NCBI RefSeq assembly: GCF_020523605.1
Contig: NZ_JAJAQI010000028.1
Span: forward strand, 1 to 64,000
Direction: 5' to 3'
Source of the DNA: Roseicella aerolata
Lineage (GTDB): Bacteria > Pseudomonadota > Alphaproteobacteria > Acetobacterales > Acetobacteraceae
DNA length: 64,000 bases
The notes under the pieces were generated by a model. That model searched no databases. It was not told where the DNA came from and saw nothing but the letters and a program-made list of their open reading frames with translations. Below, one piece after another: positions 25,061-33,080 of this stretch (position 1 is its first letter; every line of letters begins with the position of its first letter). Both the position numbers and the translations under genes were made by a program.

Positions 25061-25813
25061 TCAGCCCGGCCGGCCCAGCCGGGCGCGCAGCCGCGCCCGG
25101 TCCTCCGGGCAGATGCGGCCCAGCCGGGCATATTCCTCCGGCGTGTCGATGGCGGCATGCGCCGCCTCCCGCGCCTTGCGCATCCCGGCGAGGGCCGGCT
25201 CGATCGCCTGCCGCAGCCCCTCCTGCAGGGCGGCGACCGCGGCCTCCATGGTCGGGCCGCGTCCCTCGGCGCGGCCGGCCCAGGCCTCCGCCGCCTGGCG
25301 CGCCTCGGCCGCAGCGTGCCGCAGCGTCGCCCGGTTCACAGCCACATGGCGGCGCTCATGCGCCTCCACCGCGCGCCACAGGCAGCCGCCCTCGGGGATC
25401 TCGCGCGCGATGCGGATGCGGTGCTCGGTCTGGGCCAGGCGCAGCGTCACGCGCGCCGGCCGGGCGCAGATGCCGCCCTCTCCCTCCCGCCAGCGCGTCT
25501 CCATCTCGCTCCCCCAGGCGACGCGAGAGGTGGTGAGGCCCAGATGATGCAGCCGCGCGCCTGGCGGGGCGGCGGCCCCGCCCTCCGGCGGCACGATGCG
25601 CCCGGCGGCCGAGAGCACCGGCGGCGGATCCTCGAGGACGAGCTCGACCCGCGCCGCCCCCGCCGGGCAGCCGCCCGCCTCCTCCGCGGCCAGCGCCGGC
25701 GCCGCCAGGGTCAGCGCGATGGCTACAGCCAGCCCTTGCGCTTGAAATAGACGATGGGCAGCAGGGCCGAGACGATCATCAGCAGCAGCGCCATCGGATA
25801 TCCGAGATCCCAT
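25061..25813 (-). CDS. Secreted HExxH protein, putative metallopeptidase
   Basis: The product has a signal peptide region (LAVAIALTLAAPALAAEE) and then two cysteines, a TSRVAWGSEMETRW segment and the motif EAHERRHVAVNR, an HExxH zinc-binding signature like that in DUF922-type secreted proteases. An alternating charged helical C-terminus follows. No clean start exists after the corA stop: the only in-frame ATG is at 25813, 91 bases inside corA, giving 250 residues with a 28-residue N-region. A rare start such as CTG near 25738 is possible. Peptidase activity is inferred from one motif only. Confidence 0.55.
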   Translation of the reverse strand: MGSRISDGAAADDRLGPAAHRLFQAQGLAVAIALTLAAPALAAEEAGGCPAGAARVELVLEDPPPVLSAAGRIVPPEGGAAAPPGARLHHLGLTTSRVAWGSEMETRWREGEGGICARPARVTLRLAQTEHRIRIAREIPEGGCLWRAVEAHERRHVAVNRATLRHAAAEARQAAEAWAGRAEGRGPTMEAAVAALQEGLRQAIEPALAGMRKAREAAHAAIDTPEEYARLGRICPEDRARLRARLGRPG

Positions 25814-26709
25814 TGCAGCTCCGGCATCCGCTCGAAATTCATGCCGTAGATGCTGGCGATGAGCGTCGGCGGCATCAGGGCCACGCTCGCGACGGTGAAG
25901 GTCTTGATGATGGCGCTCTGCTCGACATTGATGATGCCGAGCACCGCGTCGAGCAGGAAATTGGCCTTGCTATTCAGGAAATTCGCATGCTCGACCAGGG
26001 ACCGCACGTCCCGCACCAGGGACTTGATCAGGGTCTGGTTCTCCTTGCGCACGGCGGTCGCCTTCTCGGCGGTCAGGAAGGTGAGGATGCGGGAGAGGCC
26101 GAGCAGCGTCTCGATCGCGCGCGTCGTCACCTCCCCCACCTGGCCGAGGGTGATCAGCACATCGCGCAGATCGGCATCCTTGCGGGTCGCCTTGACCTTC
26201 GCCTTGGCGCTGCGGAAGACCGACTGGCTGGCGCGGTCCATATCGGCGGCGATGCGCTCCAGGTTATCCGCCAGCCGGTCCACGATCTGCTCGAACAGGT
26301 GCAGCATCACCCCGTCCGGGGAGTTCAGCAGGGCGGCGGGGGTGCGGTGGCAGCGCGCGCTGAACACCGCGAAGGCCTTGGGCGTCGCATAGCGCACGGT
26401 GGCGAGCGTGTTGTGGGCGAGCACGAAGGTGATGGCGGTGGAGCCCATCTCCCCGCCATCCATGCCATACAGGAAGGGCGCGGTCAGGAAGAAGGCATCG
26501 TCTTCCTTGTAGAGGCGCGAGGAGCTTTCGATCTCCTGCATCTCCTCGCGCGTCGGGATCTCCAGGCGAAGGGCGGCCTGCACCATCCGCTCCTCCTCCT
26601 GCGTCGGGGTCAGCAGGTCGATCCAGATCGCGCGCCGCAGCGCCTCCACGTCATGCGGGCCCTCGCGCACCAGCAGAGCGCCATTGTCGACGGTATAGGT
26701 GGTCAGCAT
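25723..26709 (-). CDS. corA: CorA-type magnesium/cobalt transporter
   Basis: The 328-residue protein has the CorA plan: an acidic cytoplasmic funnel with long helices (residues 1-260), then two C-terminal membrane segments. The signature YGMN follows the first (PTLIASIYGMNFERMPEL), and the second ends in the basic tail YFKRKGWL at the very C-terminus. It is a pentameric Mg2+ channel of the inner membrane, possibly also passing Co2+ or Ni2+. The ATG at 26709 has GGGGGATCG upstream; the frame is open to 26736. Its 3' end overlaps the next gene if that gene uses the ATG at 25813. Confidence 0.92.
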   Translation of the reverse strand: MLTTYTVDNGALLVREGPHDVEALRRAIWIDLLTPTQEEERMVQAALRLEIPTREEMQEIESSSRLYKEDDAFFLTAPFLYGMDGGEMGSTAITFVLAHNTLATVRYATPKAFAVFSARCHRTPAALLNSPDGVMLHLFEQIVDRLADNLERIAADMDRASQSVFRSAKAKVKATRKDADLRDVLITLGQVGEVTTRAIETLLGLSRILTFLTAEKATAVRKENQTLIKSLVRDVRSLVEHANFLNSKANFLLDAVLGIINVEQSAIIKTFTVASVALMPPTLIASIYGMNFERMPELQWDLGYPMALLLMIVSALLPIVYFKRKGWL

Positions 26710-26834
26710 CTGGCGATCCCCCGGCCGGACGGGCAACGGGCTTCTAGAGCAGATCAGCGCGGAGCGGAAACGCCCGGGGGACGTGACCCTCCTCGGCAGG
26801 TCCGCCGGCCGGCCTCATACCGACCGGCGTGAAT

Positions 26835-26880
26835 CCTGACTTGCAGCCGCCATCGGCGGCTGGGGCCGCGAATGCGGCCC
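26835..26880. repeat. REP-like GCCGCC-GGCGGC element, copy 3
   Basis: The element reads CCTGACTTGCAGCCGCC then ATCGGCGGCTGGGGCCGC and is followed by a second small inverted repeat (GGCCGC-GAAT-GCGGCC). It matches the copies at 22525 and 23849. It lies upstream of the corA start and downstream of the converging Bug gene end, in a gap with no gene. Confidence 0.55.
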
Positions 26881-26931
26881 GCGGCTTATGCCACGTCGCC
26901 AAGCCGCCGCAGGCGGCGCCGGCGCCTGAGG

Positions 26932-26959
26932 CCGCATGAATGTGTTGGCATTCATGCGG
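26932..26959 (-). terminator. Terminator-like hairpin after the second Bug pair
   Basis: Positions 26932-26942 and 26949-26959 pair perfectly over 11 bases with a six-base loop, seven bases after the Bug gene stop at 26967 (minus strand). The lower GC content of the stem compared with surrounding hairpins and its position right after the stop make it a likely terminator, although no long T-run follows. Confidence 0.6.
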
Positions 26960-26966
26960 AACAGTG

Positions 26967-27920
26967 TCACTCCCGCCAGGGATGCGCCGCCCAGAGCTTC
27001 TCGTACTGCGCCCGCAGCGCCAGCAATTCGGCGCGGTACTCGTCCGGGCCCAGGAAGCGCAGCGGCAGGTTCTGCTGCACCGCGGCCTTCTGGAATTCCG
27101 GCTCCTCCACCGCGCGCCGCACCGCCTGGGCTAGCCGGTCAAGCACCGGCCGCGGCACGCCGGCCGGCGCCGCCACTCCGCGCATCGATCCCTCGACCAC
27201 CTCGAAGCCCAGCTCCTTCGCCGTCGGAACCTCCGGCGTCACCTCCCAGCGCTGCGGCCCGAGCTGCGCCAGCGGGCGGACCAGCCCCTGCCGCCAGTCG
27301 GTGATGCCCTCCGCCATGTTCACCACCGCGACCGCCAGGGTCTTCGACAGCAGCGCGGTGCGCACCTGGGAGGAGCCGGCGAAGGGGATGTGCAGGAATT
27401 GCACGCCCGCCTGCCGCTCCAGCGCGAGCATCGCCAGGTGGTCGTCCGACCCGATGCCGGTGGTGCCGTAGCCGATCGTGCCGGGCGCCTTGCGCGCCGC
27501 CGCCAGCAGGTCGGCCAGGCTGCGATAGGGGCTGTCGGCCAGCACCCAGATCCCGCCCGGATCATCGACGATATTGGCGATGGGGGCGAAGTCCTCCAGC
27601 CTGAAGCGCGCCTGCCGCTCGATCGGCACGGTGAGGAGGCCGGGGGTGTTGGTGAAGCCGATGGTATAGCCATCGGGCCTGGCGCGGGCCAGTTCGCTCC
27701 AGCCGATCTCGCCGCCCGCGCCCGGGCGGTTCACCACCACGATGGGCTGGCCCAGATCCTTCTCCATGAAGCGCGCCAGCGTGCGCGCCGCGGCATCGGT
27801 GCCGCCGCCGGCGGCATAGGCGATGATCATGGTAATGGGGCGCTCGGGGTAGGGGGCCTGGGCGGCGGCGGGTGCGGCCAGCAGGCCCGCGAGGGCCAGG
27901 GCAAGGAATGAGCGGCGCAT
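26967..27920 (-). CDS. Bug/TctC-family solute receptor (downstream member of a tandem pair)
   Basis: The 317-residue receptor has a signal peptide (FLALALAGLLAAPAAAQA) and the Bug core ITMIIAYAAGGGTDAAARTL, VVNRPGAGGEIGW, YGTTGIGSDDHL. It ends LRAQYEKLWAAHPWRE, the same ending as the upstream gene at 28175, and the last 45 bases of the two genes are almost identical. The second pair therefore arose by its own duplication, separate from the 13-15 kb pair, whose motifs differ. No TctA/TctB genes are near. The ATG at 27920 gives a standard signal peptide. Confidence 0.88.
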   Translation of the reverse strand: MRRSFLALALAGLLAAPAAAQAPYPERPITMIIAYAAGGGTDAAARTLARFMEKDLGQPIVVVNRPGAGGEIGWSELARARPDGYTIGFTNTPGLLTVPIERQARFRLEDFAPIANIVDDPGGIWVLADSPYRSLADLLAAARKAPGTIGYGTTGIGSDDHLAMLALERQAGVQFLHIPFAGSSQVRTALLSKTLAVAVVNMAEGITDWRQGLVRPLAQLGPQRWEVTPEVPTAKELGFEVVEGSMRGVAAPAGVPRPVLDRLAQAVRRAVEEPEFQKAAVQQNLPLRFLGPDEYRAELLALRAQYEKLWAAHPWRE

Positions 27921-28174
27921 GGGCGAATCCTCCGGCGGGCGCCGGGCGGCGCCCCTTGCCGGGGTTGGACCATGGCCGCCGGGGCCTGGCAATGCGGCGC
28001 CGGGGCCGCCCAGGCGGCGTGCATCGCGGCGGCGTGCATCGCGGTCGTGCCGGCGCGGTCGCTGTCCCGGCGCGCGGCCACCGGGCCCGGGCGGGCGCGC
28101 CCGGCTGCATGCCGTCCCGCAGACATGCCGGCGCTTATCCGCGGCTTGCAGGTCCAGGCCCTTGCCGGCCGGCC

Positions 28175-29137
28175 TCACTCCCGCCAGGGATGCGCCGCCC
28201 AGAGCTTCTCGTACTGCGTGCGCATCGCCACCAGCTCAGCCCGGTACTCGTCCGGTCCCAGCAGGCGCAGCGGCAGGGAGAGCTGGGTCGCCACCGCCTG
28301 CCATTCCGGATCGGCCGCCGCCTGCCGCGCCGCTTCCACGATGCGGTCCAGCACCGGCCGCGGCAGGCCGGCCGGGGCGGCGAGGCCGCGCATCGAGCCC
28401 TCCACCACGTCGAAGCCCTGCTCGCGGAAGGTCGGCACATCCGCCATCACCGGCCAGCGCGTGGTGCCCATCTGGCCGATGGCGCGGAACATCCCCTGCC
28501 GGTAGTCGCCGATCGCCTCCCCGATATTGGTCACTGCCAGCTCGATCTGGCGCGACAGCGTGGCGGTGCGCACCGGGGCGCCGCCGGCGAAGGGCACATG
28601 CAGGAATTTGGTGCCCGTCACCCGCTCCAGCGCCAGCATCGCCAGGTGGTCGTCCGACCCGATGCCGGAGGTGCCGTAGCTGATCTGCCCCGGCCGCTTC
28701 TTCGCCTCCGCCACCAGGTCGGCGACGCTGCGGATCGGGCTGTCCGGCAGCACCCAGATGGCGCCGGGATCGTCGACGATGTTCAGCACCGGGGCGAAGT
28801 CGTCCAGCCGGAAGCGGGCCTGCGGCCGCTCGATCGGGATGGTGACGATGGTCGGCGTGTTGATGAAGCCGATGGTGTAGCCATCGGGCCTCGCGCGGGC
28901 GAGTTCGGTGAAGCCGATCTCGCCCGCCGCGCCGCCGCGATTCGTCACCACCACGGGCTGGCCGAGATACTTTTCCATGATCCTCGCCATCGGCCGCGCC
29001 GCAAGGTCGGTGCCGCCGCCGGCCGGGAAGGCCACGATCATGGTGAGCGCCCGGTCGGGAAAGGACTGGGCCCGGGCGGTACGGGTGCGGGCGAGCGGCA
29101 TGGCGGCCAGCCCCGCCAGAAGGGCGCGACGCTGCAT
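28175..29137 (-). CDS. Bug/TctC-family solute receptor (upstream member of the pair)
   Basis: The 320-residue receptor has a signal peptide with an arginine-rich start (MQRRALLAGLAAMPLARTR), and the core LTMIVAFPAGGGTDLAARPM, VVTNRGGAAGEIG, YGTSGIGSDDHLAM. In VVEGSMRGLAAPAGLPRPVL and the C-terminal LWAAHPWRE it matches its neighbour closely. About 250 bases with no gene separate the two, so they may have separate promoters. That gap contains a perfect 15-bp tandem repeat (28013-28042). The ligand is unknown. Confidence 0.88.
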   Translation of the reverse strand: MQRRALLAGLAAMPLARTRTARAQSFPDRALTMIVAFPAGGGTDLAARPMARIMEKYLGQPVVVTNRGGAAGEIGFTELARARPDGYTIGFINTPTIVTIPIERPQARFRLDDFAPVLNIVDDPGAIWVLPDSPIRSVADLVAEAKKRPGQISYGTSGIGSDDHLAMLALERVTGTKFLHVPFAGGAPVRTATLSRQIELAVTNIGEAIGDYRQGMFRAIGQMGTTRWPVMADVPTFREQGFDVVEGSMRGLAAPAGLPRPVLDRIVEAARQAAADPEWQAVATQLSLPLRLLGPDEYRAELVAMRTQYEKLWAAHPWRE

Positions 29138-29335
29138 GGTGGTTCCTCCCGTTCGGCGCGGCGTGGCGCGCTCTGCTTGTGGCGGGATCGGACCATGCGG
29201 GCGGGGCGCTGGCAACAGCAGCGAGGGCCGCCCGGGACCGGCGGGGCAGGGGTGCCGCCCCCGTGGGGGCATCCGTGGCGGGACCGTCCGGCACCGGTCC
29301 CGCCGCGGGGCTCGAGGCGGGGGAGCCCGGGCGGC

Positions 29336-29695
29336 TCAGCGGGCCCGGATATAGGCCACCCCGGCATCGTCGCCGCCGCCGACCAGCCACGCCTCGCGGC
29401 CGGGTGCGGCAGGCGCCGGCGCCAGGTATTCCACCACCTGCCCGTCGCCCTGGCTGCCCCCGAAGCGGGCGGGCCGCCCGGGCTGCGAGGGCAGGCCGGC
29501 GCCACCGCCGCCGCCGGGGGTGCTGTAGACAATGGTCATGGTGTCGCCGCCGCCCGAAATGGTGGCGCTGCCGCCGCCGAGGATGGCCGCGCCCCCCGGC
29601 ACCTGGCCGGTGCCGGCCAGCGGGGCCTGGGCCTGGGCCGCGCCGGCGGCCAGGACGACTGCGAAAATGCCTGCAAATGCAATCTGCTTCATCAT
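29336..29695 (-). CDS. Small secreted glycine-rich protein
   Basis: The 119-residue product has a signal peptide (AGIFAVVLAAGAAQAQA) and a mature region rich in glycine (GGAAILGGGSATISGGGDTM, then a GGGGGAG run). I recognise no family. GGAG lies just before the double ATG. Between 29705 and 29728, just upstream of that ribosome site, a perfect 10-bp inverted repeat with a CGAT loop could act as an operator or as a 5' leader hairpin. It is monocistronic. Confidence 0.6.
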   Translation of the reverse strand: MMKQIAFAGIFAVVLAAGAAQAQAPLAGTGQVPGGAAILGGGSATISGGGDTMTIVYSTPGGGGGAGLPSQPGRPARFGGSQGDGQVVEYLAPAPAAPGREAWLVGGGDDAGVAYIRAR

Positions 29696-29906
29696 CGTAT
29701 CTCCGTCATCGCCGCGATCGGCGATGACCGGAGGATGCGCGGGTGACGTGTGAAGGGCCGTTGGCGCGGCCGTGGGAAGCGGGCGGCCAGGCGTGGTATC
29801 GGCGACCGCCTCCGCGGGGCGGGACGGCGCCGCCGGCCTCCGGGCATCCTGATCTCCTCCGGGGCCAGGCTCCCTGATCGGGCCGGAACCGGTTCAGGGA
29901 GGCAGG

Positions 29907-31253
29907 TCAGGCCGCGCCATGCCTTGGCCGGGAGGCCAGGGCCGGCGCGATCATGCCGAGGGCGGCGGGAAGCCGGGCATGCCGCTCCTCGATCGCCGCC
30001 CGCGCCGCGGTGTCATCCGTGCCGGCCAGGGCCGCCTCGCGCGCCAGCGCGGCATGGCGGTACAGCGCCTGCCGGCGGTCCGGGTCCCGCTCCACCGCCC
30101 CGACCTCGGCCAGCACCTCCAGCAGCCGGATCATGACGGCCGGCTGGCCGGCGCCGTTCTGGCGCAGCATGTGGAACATGGCATCCAGCAGGCCCGGATA
30201 GTCGGTGGCCGGCCGGACAACGCGCAGCCGGCCACCCCGGACAGTGTGCCCGTCGGGCAGTTCGCGCCCGGCGAGGTCGCAGAGCGCAGCCCCCAGCCGG
30301 TCCAGCACCGCGATGGCCGTGAAGGGATCGTTGATGCCGGGCGACAGGGCGCGCAGCCCGACCTCGACCAGCTGGCGGACCGCGAATTCCAGGTCCTGCT
30401 CGACGCTGCGGGTGTCGCCGAGCGACATGGCGCGCCCGAGTGCGGCCTGCGCCTCGCCCTGCGCCCCGGCCGGCGCCACCTCGCCGATCACGCTGCAGGG
30501 GAAGACGAAGCCGCCCGGCCGCAGGCGAAGGCAAAGGGTGGCATCATGCTCCTCGGCCCAATCGGCCAGCGCCGCATCGTCCAGCACCCGCAGATAGCCT
30601 CCGCCCGGTGCACGCAGCGGCGCGGTCTCCCCGGCCGGATGCAGGCCGGCCTCCGCGCGGCCCGACCGGTCGGCCGGCCGCTCGCCGCGCGGCAGCGCGG
30701 TCAGCGCCGCCGAGAGATCCCCGTGCACCAGCGCCACCACCCGCTCCACGCTGATGGAGGTGGCGACGTGGTGCAGGAACCAGATCAGCACGCCGACGCA
30801 GCCGAAGGCGAGCAGCAGCGCCACCGAGACGGCGAGTTGCGGCACGAAGTCCCCGCCCTCCGCCTCGTGCACCGAGCGCAGCGCGACCAGGGAATAGGCG
30901 AAGGTGGCGACCAGGGCGCCGAGCGCGTACTGGTTGCCCGGGTCGCGGGTGAAGTTGCGCAGCAGCCGCGGCCCCATCTGGTTGGAGGCCAGGGTCAGCG
31001 CCGCGACCGTGATGGAGAAGGTGGTGCCGGCGACGCCGATCATGGCGCCGGCGATGACGCCGAGCACGTCGCGGGCGCCGGATGTGCCGCCGGCATAGAC
31101 CCAGCCATCGAGCGGGGCGGGCAGGTCGAGGCTGCCCTCGCTCTGCACCAGCAACTGGGCCAGCAGGATCGCGCCCAGGGTCATGACCGCCGGCCGCAAC
31201 CAGAAGGAGGCGAGGAGATCGGCCCACCACTGCCGCAGCTGCGTGGCGGTCAC
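29907..31253 (-). CDS. DUF2254 membrane protein
   Basis: The 448-residue protein fits DUF2254: four membrane segments in the first 200 residues (PAVMTLGAILLAQLLV, LGVIAGAMIGVAGTTFS, YALGALVATFAYSLVAL, LAVSVALLLAFGCVGVLIWFL) with the family motif VAGTTFSITVAALTLASNQ and GPRLLRNF, then a large soluble domain with RALSPGINDPFTA. The function is unknown. The start is a GTG at 31253 that overlaps the MscS stop (GTGA), so the two are coupled; upstream codons to 31391 are a shadow of the MscS C-terminus. Confidence 0.85.
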   Translation of the reverse strand: MTATQLRQWWADLLASFWLRPAVMTLGAILLAQLLVQSEGSLDLPAPLDGWVYAGGTSGARDVLGVIAGAMIGVAGTTFSITVAALTLASNQMGPRLLRNFTRDPGNQYALGALVATFAYSLVALRSVHEAEGGDFVPQLAVSVALLLAFGCVGVLIWFLHHVATSISVERVVALVHGDLSAALTALPRGERPADRSGRAEAGLHPAGETAPLRAPGGGYLRVLDDAALADWAEEHDATLCLRLRPGGFVFPCSVIGEVAPAGAQGEAQAALGRAMSLGDTRSVEQDLEFAVRQLVEVGLRALSPGINDPFTAIAVLDRLGAALCDLAGRELPDGHTVRGGRLRVVRPATDYPGLLDAMFHMLRQNGAGQPAVMIRLLEVLAEVGAVERDPDRRQALYRHAALAREAALAGTDDTAARAAIEERHARLPAALGMIAPALASRPRHGAA

Positions 31254-32266
31254 CGCGCCGCGGGTCCCGCTGCCGCAGTGGTGGCATTGATAGTGCTGCC
31301 GCGTCCTGCGCCCCCGCCGTCCGGCCGGCGCATCCCGTCCATGGCCCGCCAGCGCGGCTGCGGGTTTCCGCCGCCCGGCCGGGCCGGCCATCCTTCCCGC
31401 TGCCGCGCGCGATCGCCGTCCGTCGCCTCGGTCTGATCGTGCAGCAGGATCTGCTGCGTCGGGTAGGGCAGGTCGATGCCGGCATCGGTCAGTGCCGCCT
31501 TGGCGCGCTCCAGCACCCGGTCGATCACGTCGAGCGCCTCCACCCGCTGCGGCGGGTCGATCCAGAAGAAGAGGTCGAGCTGCACCGCGAAATCGCCCAG
31601 TTCCGCGACCCGCACCACCGGGGCCGGCTCGGGCAGCACGCCCTCCGCGCCGCGCGCGGCCTGCAGGATCACCCGCTTGGCGGCCGCGATGTCGTCGCCA
31701 TTGCCGATGCCGAAGCGCAGCGCGAGGCGGCGCCGGTCATAGGCGGTGTTGACCAGCACCTTGCCGGAGAAGAGGTCGCTGTTCGGGATGACGGCGCGGC
31801 GGTTGTCGTAGGTACGGATGGTGGTGGCGCGGATCTGGATGTCCTCCACCGTGCCCTCGAACTCGCCCGCCTTGATCTGGTCGCCGAGCCGGAAGGGCTG
31901 GGTCAGCAGCAGCAGGATGCCGGCCAGCATGTTCTGCAGGATGTCGCGGAAGGCGAAGCCGATGGCGACGCCGCCGATGCCGAGCACGCCGAACAGGTCC
32001 GCCGCGCTGATCGAGGGGAAGGCGATCGCCGCCGCGACGAAGATGCCGAGCAGCACGGTGAGCCCGGCGCCGATCCGGCCGAGCACCAGCGCCAGGCCCG
32101 GCGGTCCGGCGCGCAGCGCCACCGCCCGGGCGACCGCAGCGCGCACGGCGCGAGCGAGCAGCAGGAAGAGCCCGAGGACCAGCAGCCCGAGGAGGAGGCC
32201 GGGCAGCAGGGCGAGTGTCGCATCCGCCAGCGCGCGGATCCGGGTGAGTGCGGCATCCAGATCCAT
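31250..32266 (-). CDS. Mechanosensitive ion channel, MscS family
   Basis: The 338-residue inner-membrane channel opens under membrane tension to release osmolytes. Three N-terminal membrane helices precede the MscS core: GIGGVAIGFAFRDILQNMLAGILLLL, then PFRLGDQI and GTVEDIQIRATTIRTYDNRRAVIPNS, the standard beta-domain signature. The C-terminal 60 residues after the last beta domain are low-complexity and basic. It overlaps the DUF2254 gene, which suggests a joint role in envelope or osmotic stress. A possible stress promoter lies 32 bases before the ATG at 32266. Confidence 0.9.
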   Translation of the reverse strand: MDLDAALTRIRALADATLALLPGLLLGLLVLGLFLLLARAVRAAVARAVALRAGPPGLALVLGRIGAGLTVLLGIFVAAAIAFPSISAADLFGVLGIGGVAIGFAFRDILQNMLAGILLLLTQPFRLGDQIKAGEFEGTVEDIQIRATTIRTYDNRRAVIPNSDLFSGKVLVNTAYDRRRLALRFGIGNGDDIAAAKRVILQAARGAEGVLPEPAPVVRVAELGDFAVQLDLFFWIDPPQRVEALDVIDRVLERAKAALTDAGIDLPYPTQQILLHDQTEATDGDRARQREGWPARPGGGNPQPRWRAMDGMRRPDGGGAGRGSTINATTAAAGPAAR

Positions 32267-32297
32267 TGGGATCGTGTCCTGTCCGTCTGCCAGCGGC

Positions 32298-32322
32298 AAC
32301 GATGCGGCGGGCCCGCGGTTCG
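32298..32322 (-). promoter_or_regulatory. Possible EcfG-type promoter before the MscS-DUF2254 operon
   Basis: The minus strand has CGAAC (32322-32318) and CGTT (32301-32298) separated by 16 bases, one mismatch from GGAAC-N16-CGTT. The CGTT lies 31 bases before the ATG. The spacing is good and the downstream genes are of an osmotic-stress type, but the -35 mismatch makes this a weaker call than the DUF883 promoter. Confidence 0.45.
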
Positions 32323-32490
32323 TCCCCCGGCGCCCTGGGTGGCGGCGTCGTCACGCCGGCCGCGCGAATGCCTGACCCATGGCCGGCGGTCCTGCGGCCG
32401 GCATGGCCCTCTCGTTGGGCGCGCAGCCGCCACACCAACCCCTGTGCGCGATACGCCTCGCGGAAAGCCGGGACTTTCCGGCGGCGCGTG

Positions 32491-33018
32491 TCAGACCTTG
32501 GCCGCCGGGGCGCAGACGCCGCGCAGGGCCTCCATCTCCCCGCTGCCTGCGGCCGAGGCGGGGATCACGCTCAGGCTGCCATCGGTCTCCAGCACCACCG
32601 CCGCGGCATCCGCCGGCTGCGCCACGCCGGAGGAGCGCAGCGCCGACACCACCTCCTCCCGCGTCACCCGCTGGCCTTGCATGGCGCTCTCGAGGAAGCG
32701 GCCGCGATGCAGCAGCAGCGTCGGCTCCGACTTCACGAGCGCACCGAACCGGCTCGAGCGGACCGAGAGGGAGGCGACCAGGTACTGCAGCCCGACGAGC
32801 AGGATGAAGGCGAAGACACCGTCCGCCAGCGCCACCGAGCGGTTCAGCAGCACGGTCGCCAGGGTGGAGCCGAGCGCCACCGTCACCACCAGGTCGAAGG
32901 CATTCAGCTTGGCAAGCGTCCGCTTCCCCGAGACGCGCAACAGCAGGACGAGGGAGGCATAGGCCAGCGCCCCCACGACGAGGATGCGCAGCAGGGAGGA
33001 CCAGGATTCGAAGAACAT
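32491..33018 (-). CDS. DUF421 (YetF-like) membrane protein
   Basis: The 175-residue protein has three membrane segments in the first 85 residues, then a soluble domain. The family marker is RVSGKRTLAKLNAFDLVVTVALGS, followed by SEPTLLLHRGRFLESAM and VTREEVVSALRSSGV. DUF421 proteins such as YetF are linked to envelope and spore-membrane stress in other bacteria, but the molecular role is unknown. The gene is between the PRC-barrel gene and the MscS operon, all on the minus strand. Confidence 0.85.
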   Translation of the reverse strand: MFFESWSSLLRILVVGALAYASLVLLLRVSGKRTLAKLNAFDLVVTVALGSTLATVLLNRSVALADGVFAFILLVGLQYLVASLSVRSSRFGALVKSEPTLLLHRGRFLESAMQGQRVTREEVVSALRSSGVAQPADAAAVVLETDGSLSVIPASAAGSGEMEALRGVCAPAAKV

Positions 33019-33080
33019 GTGCGGCGGCTCCGGCAGAAAGGGAGGGGCGGGCAGCCACCCGCCCCCGCCCCAATGTCCGG

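Noticed and set aside
28013-28042. Two perfect copies of a 15-bp unit between the Bug genes
   Set aside because: Only two copies and no symmetry; probably simple slippage.
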